From: Hermatobates lingyangjiaoensis
Lineage: Eukaryota; Arthropoda; Insecta; Hemiptera; Hermatobatidae
Length of the DNA: 64,000 bases
Assembly: GCA_026182355.1 (NCBI GenBank)
Contig: JAPFBL010001929.1
Span: 992,501-1,056,500, forward strand
Direction: 5' to 3'
Position 1 is the first letter of the stretch. Each line of letters opens with the position of its first letter. The notes below the pieces were generated by a model. That model made no database searches and had not been told where the DNA came from. It saw only the letters and a list, made by a program, of their open reading frames with translations. Positions 43,435 through 54,984 of this stretch are shown one piece after another. Both the position numbers and the translations under genes were made by a program.

Positions 43435-43715
43435 AGGTAGTGCAATCAGTTATTATGTGGTATTTACTGATTGAAGGGTGAAAAACTAATGAAATAATCT
43501 CCACATATAGAAATATAATAGTATAAACAACGCGTTTCGAACACGTAGTGTTCTTCTTTAGGCATTAACTAGAAAAATACGTCATCAGAGAGTTATCTAT
43601 AGTATAAAGTAAATGGAATTTACTTTACTGAAGAAGAACATTACGTGTTCGAAACGCGTTGTTTGTACCAGTAAATTTCTATTTCTGAAGACTATTTCAT
43701 TAGCTTTGTACCCTA
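43435..43715. mobile_element. Family C foldback element
   Basis: Left end GCAATCAGTTATTATGTGGT. Cores at 43528-43563 (minus, CTAAAGA) and 43620-43665 (plus, CTGAAGA, GAACA/TGTTC, GAAA, ACGCGT). It ends near GGTGAAAAACTAATGA / TCATTAGCTTTGTACCC. Confidence 0.7.
43620..43665 (+). ncRNA. Hammerhead-like motif, family C
   Basis: CTGAAGA / A / GAACA-TTACG-TGTTC / GAAA / ACGCGT / T. Helix II and III good; helix I not paired in this copy. Confidence 0.5.
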
Positions 43716-43914
43716 CATAACGATTAGTATTTCAAAACTGTTAATTAATTGGTAATTTAGGAGTTTATCAGTTACAATATAAATAAAGAGCACCAAATCG
43801 GTTAAAAACCAAAAACATTTGTCCTAAAAGCAATCAAGAATTTAAGAGAACACATGAATGCAATTCTTTCGTGCAAGACTTAAGTATTTTTTTTTAGAAG
43901 GTTTAAATTTGTTA

Positions 43915-44585
43915 TGATTACTGATTGACAGTTTTAAAGAAATCATATTTTAGAGTACTGATTGACAGATTTGAAAGTAAGCGTATTTTATGATTATTAA
44001 TAAACAGGTTTTAAAGTAACCCTATTTTATTATTACTGATTGATAGGTTTTAAAAAAATCATGTTTTAGAATACTGATTGACAGGTTTTAAAGTAGGCAT
44101 GCTATGTCAATACTGGTTGACAAATTTTAAGATAAGTATATTTTGTGATTACTGTATGATAACTGTCAATATATGCGTGTTTTATGACTCTGATCGACAA
44201 ATTTTAAAGAAATGATGTTTTAAAATACTGATTCAGAGGCTATAAGTAAGGGTGCTTTATGATTATTGATTAGCAGGATTTAAAGTAAGCCTGTTTCATT
44301 AATACTGATTGACAGATCTTATTATAAGCATCAGGATACAAAATCGTTAGAAAGAAGTGTTGTTTGATTAATGAGTGGAAATTTTTATGATAAGCATGTT
44401 TTATGATTTCTGGTTGACTGGTTTTAACAAAATAATTTTTTAGAGTACATATGACAGGTTTTAAAGTAAGTGAGCTTTATGACTGTTGATGAACAGGTTT
44501 CAAAGGAAATATATTTTATGAATACTGATTGACAGAGTTCAAGAGTATATTCTACGATTATTGACTAACAGGTTTTAAGACAAGC
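43915..44585. repeat. Diverged tandem array, about 39-bp unit, about 17 copies
   Basis: ACTGATTGACAGGTTTTAAA or variants recur every 36-42 bp (for example 43919, 43957, 44035, 44074, 44303, 44523). Copies are strongly diverged, so the array is old. Confidence 0.8.
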
Positions 44586-44599
44586 ACGTTACCAGTTAT

Positions 44600-45340
44600 A
44601 GCGGTTGTTATTCTATTGCTAAAAGTTCAATTCACCTCCAGTCGATAACATAAGAAATGGTTTATAATGGTAGAGGTAAGAGTTGAAGAAGTCGCAGGCT
44701 GCTTTTGTTCGACTGATTCCAATCGATTAAGGCACTATAATCGCTGGGATGTGATCAGCTTTACGCTTTGTTAGTAACGCCTTCAGATGTGCCTCCCAGA
44801 TCAACTCCCTCCGGCTTCTCTTCAATAACTCCCTTCTCTTAATTGTACCTGCTCATTCTTCTTTCACTCATATTGTCAATTATTATAGCCTTGAAATATA
44901 TATATATATATATATGAGATCAAAATGTCTTTTATAGTGTAAAGTAATGTGTATTCAATTTTATTTGTAACCAGCTAAACGAAGGTATTATTTCCTGCTT
45001 GGTCTTTAGTGTAAATAGTTCAATATAAAATTGTTGCTTGCTAAAAACACTCACTCATACACGTTATACTTTATGTGCTTTATTAATGGTGGAAAGTCTT
45101 CTTCATCGTTAATAAAGACCTAATGTTGTTATGGGTGAAGTACATTACCAGGTCGATTCTATCTCAGAACAACTAAATAGTAGATTACCGTTCTACGATC
45201 AAACCGTCAAGGAGCAGACAGTCAAGTACGATCTTATGTTACAAAAAAATCTGCTATCTGTCTATACTAGTTTAAAAATATACGACAAAATCAGTTAGAG
45301 AAACGAAGAACCAGCGTAAACGTAGTGAATGCGAAAGTTG
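44600..45340. other. Nothing recognised
   Basis: 44690-44850 is GC-richer, with no frame I know. Confidence 0.4.
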
Positions 45341-45364
45341 TCTTATAATATATATATATATATA

Positions 45365-45580
45365 TACCATGATAAACGAAAAACGGTCCGGCAGGACAGA
45401 TAACACTTAAAATAAACAGTGACACATAGACTGAAACATAACAAAAGAGTCACTTTTCAATATTTCGACAATAATGGCGGTCGTCCTCAGGAGAAGAAGT
45501 GAGTTCCGGTCGAAATATTGAAAAGGAGTCTTTTGTTATGTTTCAGTCTATGTGTCATTGTTTATTTTAAGTATATATAT
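45365..45580. mobile_element. Family M foldback element
   Basis: Left arm CAGTGACACATAGACTGAAA with core 45453-45496 (minus). Right arm GGTCGAAATATTGAAAAGGA then TTCAGTCTATGTGTCA. The right core lost its 5' half. Confidence 0.75.
45453..45496 (-). ncRNA. Hammerhead-like motif, family M
   Basis: CTTCTC / CTGAGGA / C / GACCGCCATTATTGTC / GAAA / ATAT / T / GAAAAG. Helix I five of six; helix II three pairs. Confidence 0.5.
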
Positions 45581-45584
45581 ATAT

Positions 45585-45859
45585 AAACACGTGAAATAAC
45601 AATCAATGATCAATGTTTTCCCATTTCTTATTGTGTTTTGATCATTGATATATATATATAACACTATTTTTCTTTTTATCGAGGTTTGGTCTAGCTTCAA
45701 AAACAACACCTTTAAGATAGACTTTTTTTGAAACTAGACCAAACCTTGATAAAAAAGAAAAATAGTGTTAAATAGAGTTTGATTTTTTATCCTAGAAAAT
45801 TGACCGAATCCCGATTACAGAACAGACCTATTCTATCAAACGGTGGATATATTATTGAA

Positions 45860-45894
<35 letters not shown>

Positions 45895-46010
45895 CAAAAT
45901 ATTAAAACAGTCCAACAATGTGGTCAACAATGAAGACCGTTTGTTATTGTTGAAAGATTTTAGTCTTTTTTCCCATTTCATATTGTGGTTTGATCATATA
46001 TATATATTTC
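45585..46010. mobile_element. Cluster of E, J, L and E fragments between TA tracts
   Basis: 45585-45650: coreless family E foldback. 45661-45770: family J inverted repeat (CACTATTTTTCTTTTTATCG / GATAAAAAAGAAAAATAGTG). 45775-45870: family L end. 45895-46000: family E with a decayed core. Confidence 0.65.
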
Positions 46011-46061
46011 TAAAATTTGGGAGCAGTCCTTCGTTCACCAGTTTTTTTAGTTTTTTAATTA

Positions 46062-46098
46062 TCCTGAAGATGACTGGAAGCCAGTCAAAACATGTCGG
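46062..46098 (+). ncRNA. Hammerhead-like motif, family K, GAAA lost
   Basis: CTGAAGA / T / GACTGG-AAG-CCAGTC / AAAA / ACATGT / C / GG. Six perfect helix II pairs and a six-base palindrome, but the invariant G12 is A, which should abolish cleavage. Confidence 0.5.
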
Positions 46099-46109
46099 TT
46101 CCCTCTAAT

Positions 46110-46260
46110 TAATATTCTCCAACGTTTGGACATTGCGTCTACAACGTGCTTGGTCTCACTTTTTCTTTTCTCCTGAAGACGGATTACCCAAAAATTTGAG
46201 TTTGTAAGTGTGTTTCCTTACTCTGTGTGTTACTCTTCTTGAATTTTGAACTTATATATA
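46110..46260 (+). mobile_element. Family H element, one arm
   Basis: TTCTCCTGAAGACGGATTAC, CCAAAAATTTGAGTTTGTAA, tail as at 12.0 kb. Core decayed. Confidence 0.5.
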
Positions 46261-46269
46261 TATATATGA

Positions 46270-46383
46270 GTAGCAGTTTGCTTCTCAACGCGAGTACTTC
46301 GCACTTCTTCCCGCTGACGCTGGATGTCGAAATATCGAGGTGACTTCTGTAGTGACTTACTGTGTTCTTTCCTATTTGTTGAA

Positions 46384-46385
<2 letters not shown>
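46270..46385 (+). mobile_element. Family P/D relative, one arm
   Basis: CCCGCTGACGCTGGATGTCG then AAATATCGAGGTGACTTC. GAAA, ATAT and C are kept; CTGATGA is mutated. Confidence 0.4.

Positions 46386-46425
<40 letters not shown>
46386..46425. repeat. (TA)n microsatellite
   Basis: About 19 TA units. Confidence 0.95.
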
Positions 46426-46429
<4 letters not shown>

Positions 46430-46438
46430 TAGGTGTGC

Positions 46439-46760
46439 TCTCTAATCGGGATTTGGTCAATTTTCTAGGATAAAAAATCAAACTCTCGGTGCCAATGTTT
46501 CGGTTTTATTTAAAACCTTTTTTATAGATAGAAGTAAGAATTTTTTAACTAAGAAAATGAAATTTACATTATTTAAAGGAACAAAAATGTAAATTTCATT
46601 TTCTTAGTTAAAAAATTCTTACTTCTGCCTATGAAAAAGGTTTTAAATAAAATCGAAACGTTGGCACCGAGAGGAGTTTGATTTTTTATCCCAGAAAATT
46701 GACCGAATCCCGATTACAGAACAGACCTATTCTATCAAACGGTAGATATATTATTGAATC
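46439..46760. mobile_element. Family L foldback element, best copy
   Basis: Arms 46439-46580 and 46588-46725. Block order: TAATCGGGATTTGGTCAATT, CTCTCGGTGCCAATGTTTCG, AGAAGTAAGAATTTTTTAAC, then the reverse. The core reads CTGCCTATGAAAAAGG...ATCGAAACGTTGGC: GAAA, ACGT and GCC/GGC are present, but CTGANGA is broken. Confidence 0.75.
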
Positions 46761-46834
46761 TGATATATATATATATATATATATATAAAATCAAACAATA
46801 TTAAAACGGTCCAAACCGGACAGTATATAAATAT

Positions 46835-46838
46835 ATAT

Positions 46839-46880
<42 letters not shown>
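46835..46880. repeat. (TA)n microsatellite
   Basis: About 22 TA units. Confidence 0.95.
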
Positions 46881-46881
<1 letters not shown>

Positions 46882-46883
<2 letters not shown>

Positions 46884-47095
46884 AGAAGATTTCACATAAA
46901 CATGTGGAACAATAATCAATTATCAAACCAAATAAGAAATCAATTCAAATAAGAAATAGGAAACAAACCTTTCTTTTCAAATGGAACAAGCGGTCCTCGT
47001 CAGAAGTGAAGCTGGGTTTTTGACTCAGACGTGAACCGCTTGTTACGCCTGAAAGATCTTGGTCTTTTTTTCCCATTTCATATCGAGGTTTCAAA
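46882..47095. mobile_element. Family E foldback element, decayed
   Basis: GAAGATTTCACATAAACATG left end; right-arm core CAGACGTGAACCGCTTGTTA then GAAAGATCTTGGTC. A GAAATCAATTCAAATAAG duplication lies in the left arm. Confidence 0.6.
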
Positions 47096-47104
47096 GAAAT
47101 TCAA

Positions 47105-47235
47105 TAATATATCAACCGCTTGATAATAGGAGCATTATGAAATCGTGATTCCGTCAGTTTTCTAGGTTTAAAATCAAATTGTCTTTTTGAACCTAGAAAA
47201 TTGACTGATTGTCGATTTCATATTATATCAAAATG
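47105..47235. mobile_element. Short family L relative, inverted repeat
   Basis: GAAATCGTGATTCCGTCAGT, TTTCTAGGTTTAAAA and the reverse (GAACCTAGAAAATTGACTGA, TCGATTTCATA) around a short loop. Confidence 0.55.
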
Positions 47236-47244
47236 TTAAGCCGT

Positions 47245-47635
47245 GTTTTCCTTATTTTTTCTTTGTTTATTTCCTAAACTTCTTTGTTTACCCTGACTTA
47301 CCCAGAATTTTGTTCTATTTTCTTGCCTTTTATGAATTTTAAAATATCTGTCTGGCCTACAGTCAAGTGACACGATCGAAATTCTACTTTCCTTGAACAA
47401 CATTCTATGATCCGTGGTTCACTTGACGATTGTGTAAAACCAACTAATAATATGCGCTAGAATAGTTTAAGTCTTACGGTGGATTTTGTTAGAACTGTAT
47501 TTAGAACAAGTATTTAGAAATGTAACTCGGTTAATTCAAATATGTACAAAAAAATAAGGGTATGAAAAATTAATTACCAACAATAACTCTTAATATAAAA
47601 TACGAATTAAATAACCATAATGAAAAAATATATAT
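47245..47635. other. Nothing recognised
   Basis: No supported gene or repeat. Confidence 0.4.
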
Positions 47636-47735
47636 TGGATACAATGGTCTAGGATCTTTCGTTATAACATCATCAGAGAGTTAAATGATGTTATAACGAA
47701 AGACCTTGGAGGATTGTATCCAATATACATTTTTT
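47635..47735. mobile_element. Family F minimal foldback
   Basis: ATATTGGATACAATGGTCTA / GGAGGATTGTATCCAATATA. Left core (47646-47686, minus) keeps CTGATGA, GTTATAAC and GAAA; the right core has lost CTG. Confidence 0.65.
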
Positions 47736-47754
47736 ACAAGAGTATATAGAATCA

Positions 47755-47965
47755 ATGTTCAAACCACAATGAGAAATGACAAAAATACTAAGATCTTTCA
47801 ACTGTAACAAGCGCTCAGAGTCATCCCTGCTGAGTTTACATGGGTTGGGATTCGTCTCTGACGAAGAATATAAGGTTGAAAGATTTTAGTTTTTTTCTTT
47901 CATTTCTTATTGTAGTTTGAACATTGATTGTTATTTGATGTGTTTATTATGAAATTATGTTAATG
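47755..47965. mobile_element. Family E foldback element, decayed
   Basis: ATCAATGTTCAAACCACAAT left; right arm TCTCTGACGAAGAATATAAG then GTTGAAAGATTTTAG, with helix II deleted. Confidence 0.6.
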
Positions 47966-47969
47966 GTAC

Positions 47970-48830
47970 ATAGATTGAAATAATCTAAGTTTCTTAGTGT
48001 ATCGGAGTTTTTTCAAAAAAATTAAAATACTAATGTTTTTTTTTAAGTAACAGAAAGCTGTATAAAGTAATTAAAAGTTCTATTTAATTACGAGAGCTTT
48101 GAAAGATAAAGTGGATAAGAAGCTGTTATGTTTATAGCGTGAGAGGTGACACTGGTTTTCCTCTTGTAGCTAGCCAATCAGTGCCAGCCTAGCCCGACTA
48201 GTTAGCCATCTCCCTTTTAACATTGAGAACAACTATTTTATGGGACTCAGCCAAGTTTATATCCTTGGTTAGACGTAATGTAATCTTCAAATCAAAACGA
48301 CCTACATTCAAATCTATCACTGACACTATCTTATCTATTATCTTAGTGCCCAGTCTTATAACTAATGCACCTCTAACCATCTATCTCATTCAAATCAAAA
48401 GATAACGCTTTCACATTTATTATAACCAATTTTAACTTTTATAATAGATAAATCTCTATTAAATAGAATAATTTGCACTCAATCTAATTAAAATTAAATA
48501 ATTAATGAACCTAATTATAAAGCATTAATTAAACCATCTGCTTCTTTCCTTCTCCATATATATACAACATGTATTTACAAATTTCTCGCCTATTTCCAAT
48601 CTGGTTAACTTCTTGGAAAGATTTTCCAGTTTTCTGATAGATTTCCTTGTGGTAGGAGAGAGCGTATGTAACAGCTGTCCATAATTCATTTTATTCACTT
48701 ATTTTTACACTAATGTTTACTATTAATTTACAATTGCATATATATATATAATATATATATCATTTATAGTTATAATCAATTATATATATTGGGTATGTAT
48801 ACAATATATATATGAATGATAATCAAACTA
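47970..48830. other. Nothing recognised
   Basis: 48130-48400 opens on both strands for 60 codons with no recognisable protein. TA palindromes at 48740-48820. Confidence 0.35.
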
Positions 48831-48834
48831 ACTC

Positions 48835-48935
48835 ATGATGTAATGGATGGATTAATTTATCACAGTGAAAATACTTTGGAGACAATGCACTAAGGCCTTT
48901 CGTCAACACATCGTCAAAGAGCAAGTGCACAAAAA
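48835..48935 (-). mobile_element. Family F fragment
   Basis: Core 48888-48922: GCTCT / TTGACGA / T / GTGTTGAC / GAAA / AGGCCT / T / AGTG. C3 has become T. Confidence 0.5.
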
Positions 48936-48954
48936 AATAATATATATATATATA

Positions 48955-49413
48955 AACTAGAACTTTCAAAAGATCACAGAAATAAAATCACTGAAACTCA
49001 CTCCTATATTTCGATAGTCTTGTCATCAGGAAAATAGATGTGAACGATTGGCTTGTAGATAACTCAAGCAATGCAGGCAACTTTCAGAGGGAGAGGAGAT
49101 AAGAAAGATAAAGAAATAAAAACCAAATAAAGATTAAATAAATAAAAACGTTTAAACAAAAATGAAATTAAAAACTAATAACAACTTGTAAAAAATCAAA
49201 ACTTAAAATAATAAATAAAAAATGAAACTTAATAAGTAAAAAAGACTGAAATAAAATAAAGGAACAATTTACGATTGAGGTTAAGCCCAGGAACAGATCT
49301 ACCACCCAGAAGACTAAGTATTGCAAAATAGTAGTGAGTTTCAGTGATTTCATTTCTGTGTATTCTTTTGAAAATTCTAGTTTATTCAGTTCGAAGAATC
49401 GTTTCATCTAATT

Positions 49414-49415
<2 letters not shown>
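48955..49415. mobile_element. Family D long foldback element
   Basis: Second copy of the long D element at 6.05-6.42 kb: core (48999-49036, minus), GCAGGCAACTTTCAGAGGGA, A-rich body, TTGAGGTTAAGCCCAGGA. The right arm (49325-49410) is a partial reverse copy. Confidence 0.65.
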
Positions 49416-49417
<2 letters not shown>

Positions 49418-49450
<33 letters not shown>

Positions 49451-49486
49451 GATTATATATATATATATATATAATATATATATATA
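49418..49486. repeat. (TA)n tracts
   Basis: Two TA tracts between a D and an E element. Confidence 0.95.
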
Positions 49487-49660
49487 AATCAATGATCAAA
49501 CCACATTAAGAAATGGGAAAACAAGACTAAGATATTTCAACCGTAACAAGCGGTCTACGTCAGAGTCAAAAACCAACTGAGTTTCTTTTCCCATTTCTTA
49601 TTGTGGTTTTTTGATCATTGATTGTTATTTCACGTGTTTATGTGAAATCTTTATATATAT
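49487..49660. mobile_element. Family E foldback element
   Basis: Minus core 49525-49567 nearly intact; the right arm lacks the core. Confidence 0.75.
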
Positions 49661-49689
49661 ATATATATATATATACTAAATTCGCATTA

Positions 49690-51845
49690 AGATAACACAT
49701 AAAACCGATTACAAAATCTCACAACTATATTTAGGCTGTCATGAGGTAGAACGATGTGTTCACACAGAAGACAAGCAAGACCTATAAATATATAATATCA
49801 AAGTCATACTAAGTAATTAAGAATTACGAATAAGTCTTTGAAACAAAACAACTAGCCTTCATCAGGGTTTTTATCAAAACTAAAACGAGTGAAATCAGAC
49901 GTTTGGTATGTTAAATAAGTGTAATTTATGATATTGTCAGCGTTCTAGGTAATTTATCTTTTCTGCTTCTTCACTTTTTATCGTTGTTGAGGTATGTATA
50001 TATATAAAGGTTCATGCATTTATTGAACTGAATATTTGCTACACTGTGCTGCGCATTTTTGCCGACCAATATTTTCTCTTATCTCTGGGCGACCTTTTAA
50101 TGCACTATAGACTGCACAAGAGTGTAGAGATTGTATACAACTAATAAACAGGAAAATTTACATTTCTTTTTTATTAACTTGTACCATTCTTATAAGAAAA
50201 TGTTTTTATTTTAATTTCTACTAATGAAGGTATTGAGTCATTCTAAAGGTTTTTAAATTGATCTTACTGCAAAGGACTGAGGACCAGTCCTTGTCTAAAG
50301 ACAAACAGCAGAGAGGGGATGTAATTTAACATCTGACATATGGCTAAAGGGACATCTGTCCCTTTTTAGCCCTGGACCTGACACTCTAGAACTTTTAAAT
50401 ATGTCATATATACCTTTTCTTGAAACCAAAAGAGTAATACCATTAACAACTTTGTCTGTCACATTGTTATCTTAGAAGATAAAGATTAAAAAGCAAGACA
50501 TCAGTTCCTCAAATATCCTAACTTTTATTTGATTATTTTTTGGGCAAATTAGGGCTTCAAAATTGACAGAAATAGTGCTTAAGTCCATTTCTTTACATTA
50601 CTGACAGCTTAAAGTTGAGTTTTACTTACTGGACTTTACTTTTTACATTTTTTGTAAAATAGATTACAATAAAAGTGGCTTATATATTTCTTTATTATTT
50701 GAAATTATTATTATAATTCTTACCTCTCACTATAATATAACTTATCGCACATATTGTTAAGTTAGGTAAAACGTCTAAACCCTACGTTTCCACACCACAT
50801 GTGGATCTTTTATCGACTATGTATGGTTCTTTAGCCTGTCAAGCATATATAGCCTTGTGCCACTCAAGAGAAACATTTTTTCTATTGAGAACGACAGATG
50901 CCTAAATATCGAAGTGACTTTCCTTCTGTCTATGAAGGAATTTAGCCGTTTATATGGAGTTATATATGATATTTTTTTATAAAAAGGATAATATTTTATG
51001 TAAAAAAAATATAACGGAAAGGTGAATACATTGATTATAGAAATATATTGTTGACCAAAATTGAACAGCAGAAGTCTCTTGTAGTGCGTGGAAAATGATA
51101 GTACGATATATTTTCTGTATTTTTTTATTAAGTAATCTATTAAACATTTTGCTTCGTATACTAGTGTTACAGTGGTTGACGATGTTATTATGTAAATATT
51201 ATGTAAATTATGTCGACGATGTTTGGATCATGTTAATTTTAAAGATAAATAAAGTATCTCTATTTTACCGTTATTGTTCCATAGTCAATCATAGAATATA
51301 ATATTTATGAGATTAAACTCAGAATTGACAGGGAAAATATAATGATGAAGAATTACTGTTCATGAAACAAAGACAAAATCAATAATTTAAAAAACAGCAA
51401 ATTACCTTTAACGATTCCTGAATGTAATAAGTCGTACAATACGTCTAATTTTCCAGAAAAATTGTTAAATAAACAATTCAATACACACCTTATCATTATC
51501 TATTAGTTAAAACAGAGTTAAACTTTGTAAATTGATTGAAAAATGTTTAAGAAATGAATAAGTCAAAGGTTGGCTGTCACTTTTATTGTGAAAGTCAAAC
51601 AGAAAAGAAAACTTGTATGAAAATATCAACCAAGTATTAAAGATAATTTAAATTTCTTTTTTTTTCCTAAAGGCAAGAAGATTACACCAATTGGTCACTA
51701 ATTTAAGAAGGTTTCACAATTCTATTCACTGTTTAGAAACCAATTACCTTCGAGGTTGTTTTTTGTAATTACCTTAAGTTAGTGTTTCAACTTTCAGCAA
51801 GTCATCAACTAGTTTGAAACTCTTGTCAAATCAGTTTGCGAAAGT
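49690..51845. other. AT-rich, nothing firmly recognised
   Basis: Faint D-like (49720-49745) and P-like (50890-50950) traces. No gene supported. Confidence 0.35.
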
Positions 51846-51859
51846 CTTATATATATATA

Positions 51860-52000
51860 TAAGGCTTTAATTATGAATTTAAACCACAAAGAAAAAAAGA
51901 ATACAATAGAAAAAATGCTCTGAGGTCTTTCAATTTATATCATCAGAGAGCAAAGAAAGTAAGAACTAAGAAGATAACATAAAAGGTATTGTCAAGGAAG
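51860..52000 (-). mobile_element. Family G element
   Basis: GAATTTAAACCACAAAG left, then the core. Confidence 0.55.
51917..51951 (-). ncRNA. Hammerhead-like motif, family G
   Basis: GCTCT / CTGATGA / TATAAATT / GAAA / AGACCT / C / AGAGC. Five helix I pairs; helix II weak. Confidence 0.45.
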
Positions 52001-52409
52001 GTAGCAAAACAACTGGAAAAACAAATGTCAAAAAAGCATAATAAGATAAAAATAAAAAATTTCCAATAAAATTAATCAATTCAAAGTGAACAAAATTAAA
52101 TAAAATAAAATATAAATAAAATAAAAACAAGTCTTATATGTAATTCCTAAATATAAAAAATATATAATAAATATAAACGAATAGATACAAATTAAATTAA
52201 TGCAATATAAAATCATAAGCAATAATAAATGAATAACGAAAAAGAATACAATGAGAAAGTAAATAAATTTCATAAAAAATTATGCTATATTATTTTATAT
52301 TATATTATAATATTATATATTATTATTATATTGATTTTATTTTTTTTTATTCCTTGAGATTTAATTTCATTAATTGCATCACGTGTTTGTTTATTGTCAT
52401 TTTTCTGCA

Positions 52410-52410
<1 letters not shown>
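52000..52410. other. Extremely AT-rich stretch
   Basis: Mostly A/T with AATAAA-like and TTATA runs. Nothing else. Confidence 0.5.
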
Positions 52411-52411
<1 letters not shown>

Positions 52412-52452
<41 letters not shown>

Positions 52453-52698
52453 ATTTCACATAAACACGTGAAATAACAATCAATGATCAAACCACAATAA
52501 GAAATGGAAAAACAAGACTAAAATCTTTCAACCGTAACAAGCGGTCATCGTCAGTTGGGTTTTCATGAGTTGGGTTTAATATAGATATGGTTGGGTTGGG
52601 CGGTCATGAGTTGGGTTTTTGACTCTGACCAAGACCGCTTGTTACGGTTGAAAGATCTTAGTCTTGTTTTCCCATTTCCTATTGTGGTTTGATCATTG

Positions 52699-52715
<17 letters not shown>
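52412..52715. mobile_element. Family E foldback element in (TA)n
   Basis: About 19 TA units, left arm with a partial core (52516-52554, minus), spacer with repeated GTTGGGTT, right core at 52621-52663 (CTGACCA, otherwise intact). Confidence 0.75.
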
Positions 52716-52729
<14 letters not shown>

Positions 52730-52734
52730 CTTTT

Positions 52735-52975
52735 TCGATGAAAATACGATCCGAAATGGACAAATACAGTTCAATATGTATAAAGAAACATAGAGAAATC
52801 AAAAACACACACTTAGAGTCTCTAATTTTCGGTTGAACCGTCTTCAGGACCAACCAGTGCGCCTGGTTTCCCTCTCTTATCTCTTCTGAAGACGGTTCAA
52901 CATAAAATTAGAAACTGTAAGTGTGTGTTTTAAATTTCTCTATGTTCTTTATGTCCATTGAACTATATAATATAT
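52735..52975. mobile_element. Family H foldback element
   Basis: Left: CACACACTTAGAGTCTCTAA. Right: AAACTGTAAGTGTGTGTTTT. Between: CCAGTGCGCCTGGTTTCCCT. Confidence 0.7.
52818..52851 (-). ncRNA. Hammerhead-like motif, family H
   Basis: CTGAAGA / C / GGT-TCA-ACC / GAAA / AATT / A / GAG. Clean helix II; helix I is limited to two pairs in this copy. Confidence 0.5.
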
Positions 52976-52989
52976 ATATATATATATAT

Positions 52990-53215
52990 ATATTAAATAC
53001 CACAAAACAATATATATTAATTAAAATGCTCTAAGGCCTTTCGTCACATCATCAGAGAGCTAAATGAAAGTCTTCTCTTCTTAGAAGACTTCAATCAACC
53101 AGGTTAACTTGTTATTATATTTTTTGGTTGTTTCATTTAGCTCTCTGATGATGTTGTTACGAAAGGCCTTAGAACATTTTAAATAATATATATTGTTTAT
53201 TGTGGTATTTAATTC
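52990..53215. mobile_element. Family F foldback with the last codons of a Penelope-like frame
   Basis: Terminal ATTAAATACCACAA / TTGTGGTATTTAAT. Cores at 53028-53060 (minus, short helix II) and 53140-53175 (plus). The interior GAAGACTTCAATCAACCAGG then TTAACTTGTTATTAT is the end of the frame and 3' UTR seen at 57.67-57.71 kb. Confidence 0.75.
53140..53175 (+). ncRNA. Hammerhead-like motif, family F
   Basis: GCTCT / CTGATGA / T / GTTGTTAC / GAAA / AGGCCT / T / AGAAC. One helix I change. Confidence 0.5.
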
Positions 53216-53689
53216 ATATATATTATATCATGAGTTATTATTGATTATTAACTTATATATATATATATATTATATCATATATTATATATATTATATCATG
53301 TGTCACATGGTAATAATTCAGTTTTATTTGTGCGCATATTTATTTTTATTGTTGTTTTCCTCCTGTTTCGTAATTCTATGAAAAAAGTTATAAAAAATAA
53401 CCAAAACGTCGATATTTAAGAGGTTTATTTCAGTCTAAAAACAAAGTAAGTCCCAATTTTATATTGCAAAATTGAAAACATCACCACAAATTTAAGTATA
53501 AATAAAAACATCTAAGATATTTCAAACTATGAGAGAAAATTAAAAAAAAAAAACATCAACAACTTTATGATTCAATTGAAAATAGAAGTTAATAAACTTA
53601 CTATGAATCTAAAAAGATCAATGAAGTTCAATCAAGTATTGAACATTCAATCAAGTATATTGAACAATATATATATATATACAAAACTA

Positions 53690-54295
53690 AAGTTTATCGG
53701 GACTCGGTCAGTTCTTCAGGTTCAAATTAAACTCTCATTGCAAATGTTTCGGTTTATATTTAAAACAATTTTTATAGGCCTACTAAACAGAGGAAATAGT
53801 AAGAAATAATTTAATCATTCAAAAATCAAACATACATAAAAAGTGCAATTACTTACAATTACAATAGACATTAGACAATAGGTTAGTGAGAGAACTTAGA
53901 GAAGTATAAATTTTGAAACAGAAAAACTAAGCATGACTGGTCCAGTCATTCGTTAATTATAGGAGTGTCATTTTAAATTTAAATAGTATTTATTCGGGTG
54001 TGTTAAGTTAAACATTGTTTATCGATGAAAAATTGTGTTAGTGACTTTTTGGTTGCCTGGCGAAATTTTGTTACCTTGCTTGTTTATTTCATTTCAGTGT
54101 CACGTGTTCTTTCAAACTACAGTTGTTGAAATCCACAGACTATTATTCTTTGTAAAATAATTTGTAATGTAATACTTAGTTTTTTCTGTTTCAAAATGTA
54201 TACTTCCTTAAGTTCTCTCACTAACCTATTGTCAAAATTTCTATTGTAGTTTCCTAATTGTAACTAATTTTACTTTTTATGTATGTTTGACAGGT
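53690..54295. mobile_element. Family L2 foldback element, long form
   Basis: 53695-53775 carries the L2 left blocks. Arms about 53821-53936 and 54174-54293 pair (CATAAAAAGTGCAATTAC... / ...GTAACTAATTTTACTTTTTATG), enclosing L2 sequence with CACGTGTTCTTTCAAACTAC. Confidence 0.6.
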
Positions 54296-54299
54296 AGTT

Positions 54300-54980
54300 T
54301 ATGTTTGTACAAACGGAATGACTAGTGTCTTCTTAATGTTTATCTGTTTATAGAAGATGCAGAAACGTTTATGACTTCACTTCATGAGCTTTTTCATTCG
54401 TTACTTTATCTAAATTTACTTATTAATAAATTATAAAACAGTTTAACTATTTTAATTTCAATTTAATCCCGGTTTTAATAATATAATAATGATAATGGTT
54501 ATATAATTGATTATATTTCAACCATAATTATATAATATTATAATATAATGATGTAATAATCATAATTATAATGAATAATATTAACATTAACTACATTATA
54601 ACAATTAATGTTTAAGATGTGATTGATTTTATAGAACTGAAAAACCTTTATAGGACTGAAGCTTGTTTCTGTCAGTAAATATCCATTAAAGATTTTTTTC
54701 TCCAAACTGACTGAGGTTGCAAAAAGGAATGCGTAATAGTTTGCAAAGAGGTGTGACAAGAGATTATAGTTCAGTGAAATCTGCCCAATGCTTATTGGGG
54801 CTTCCCTGCTACACCTTGAGCTGGACGGCATTCATATGCCAAACATAGACACATTACGAAAGACGTCTGTTATCCTCTTTTACTTGAACTTCTATTTGTA
54901 TAATCCATTTATTATATTACTAACAATAAGACATTAGGCAAAAAATAAGATTATATAATTTATATTTAAAGCAAAATGAC
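54300..54980. other. AT-rich, nothing recognised
   Basis: No supported gene or repeat. Confidence 0.4.
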
Positions 54981-54984
54981 TTAT

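Noticed and set aside
49860..49920. CTGATGAAGG on minus near 49.9 kb as a hammerhead
   Set aside because: No helix II and no GAAA at a fitting distance.
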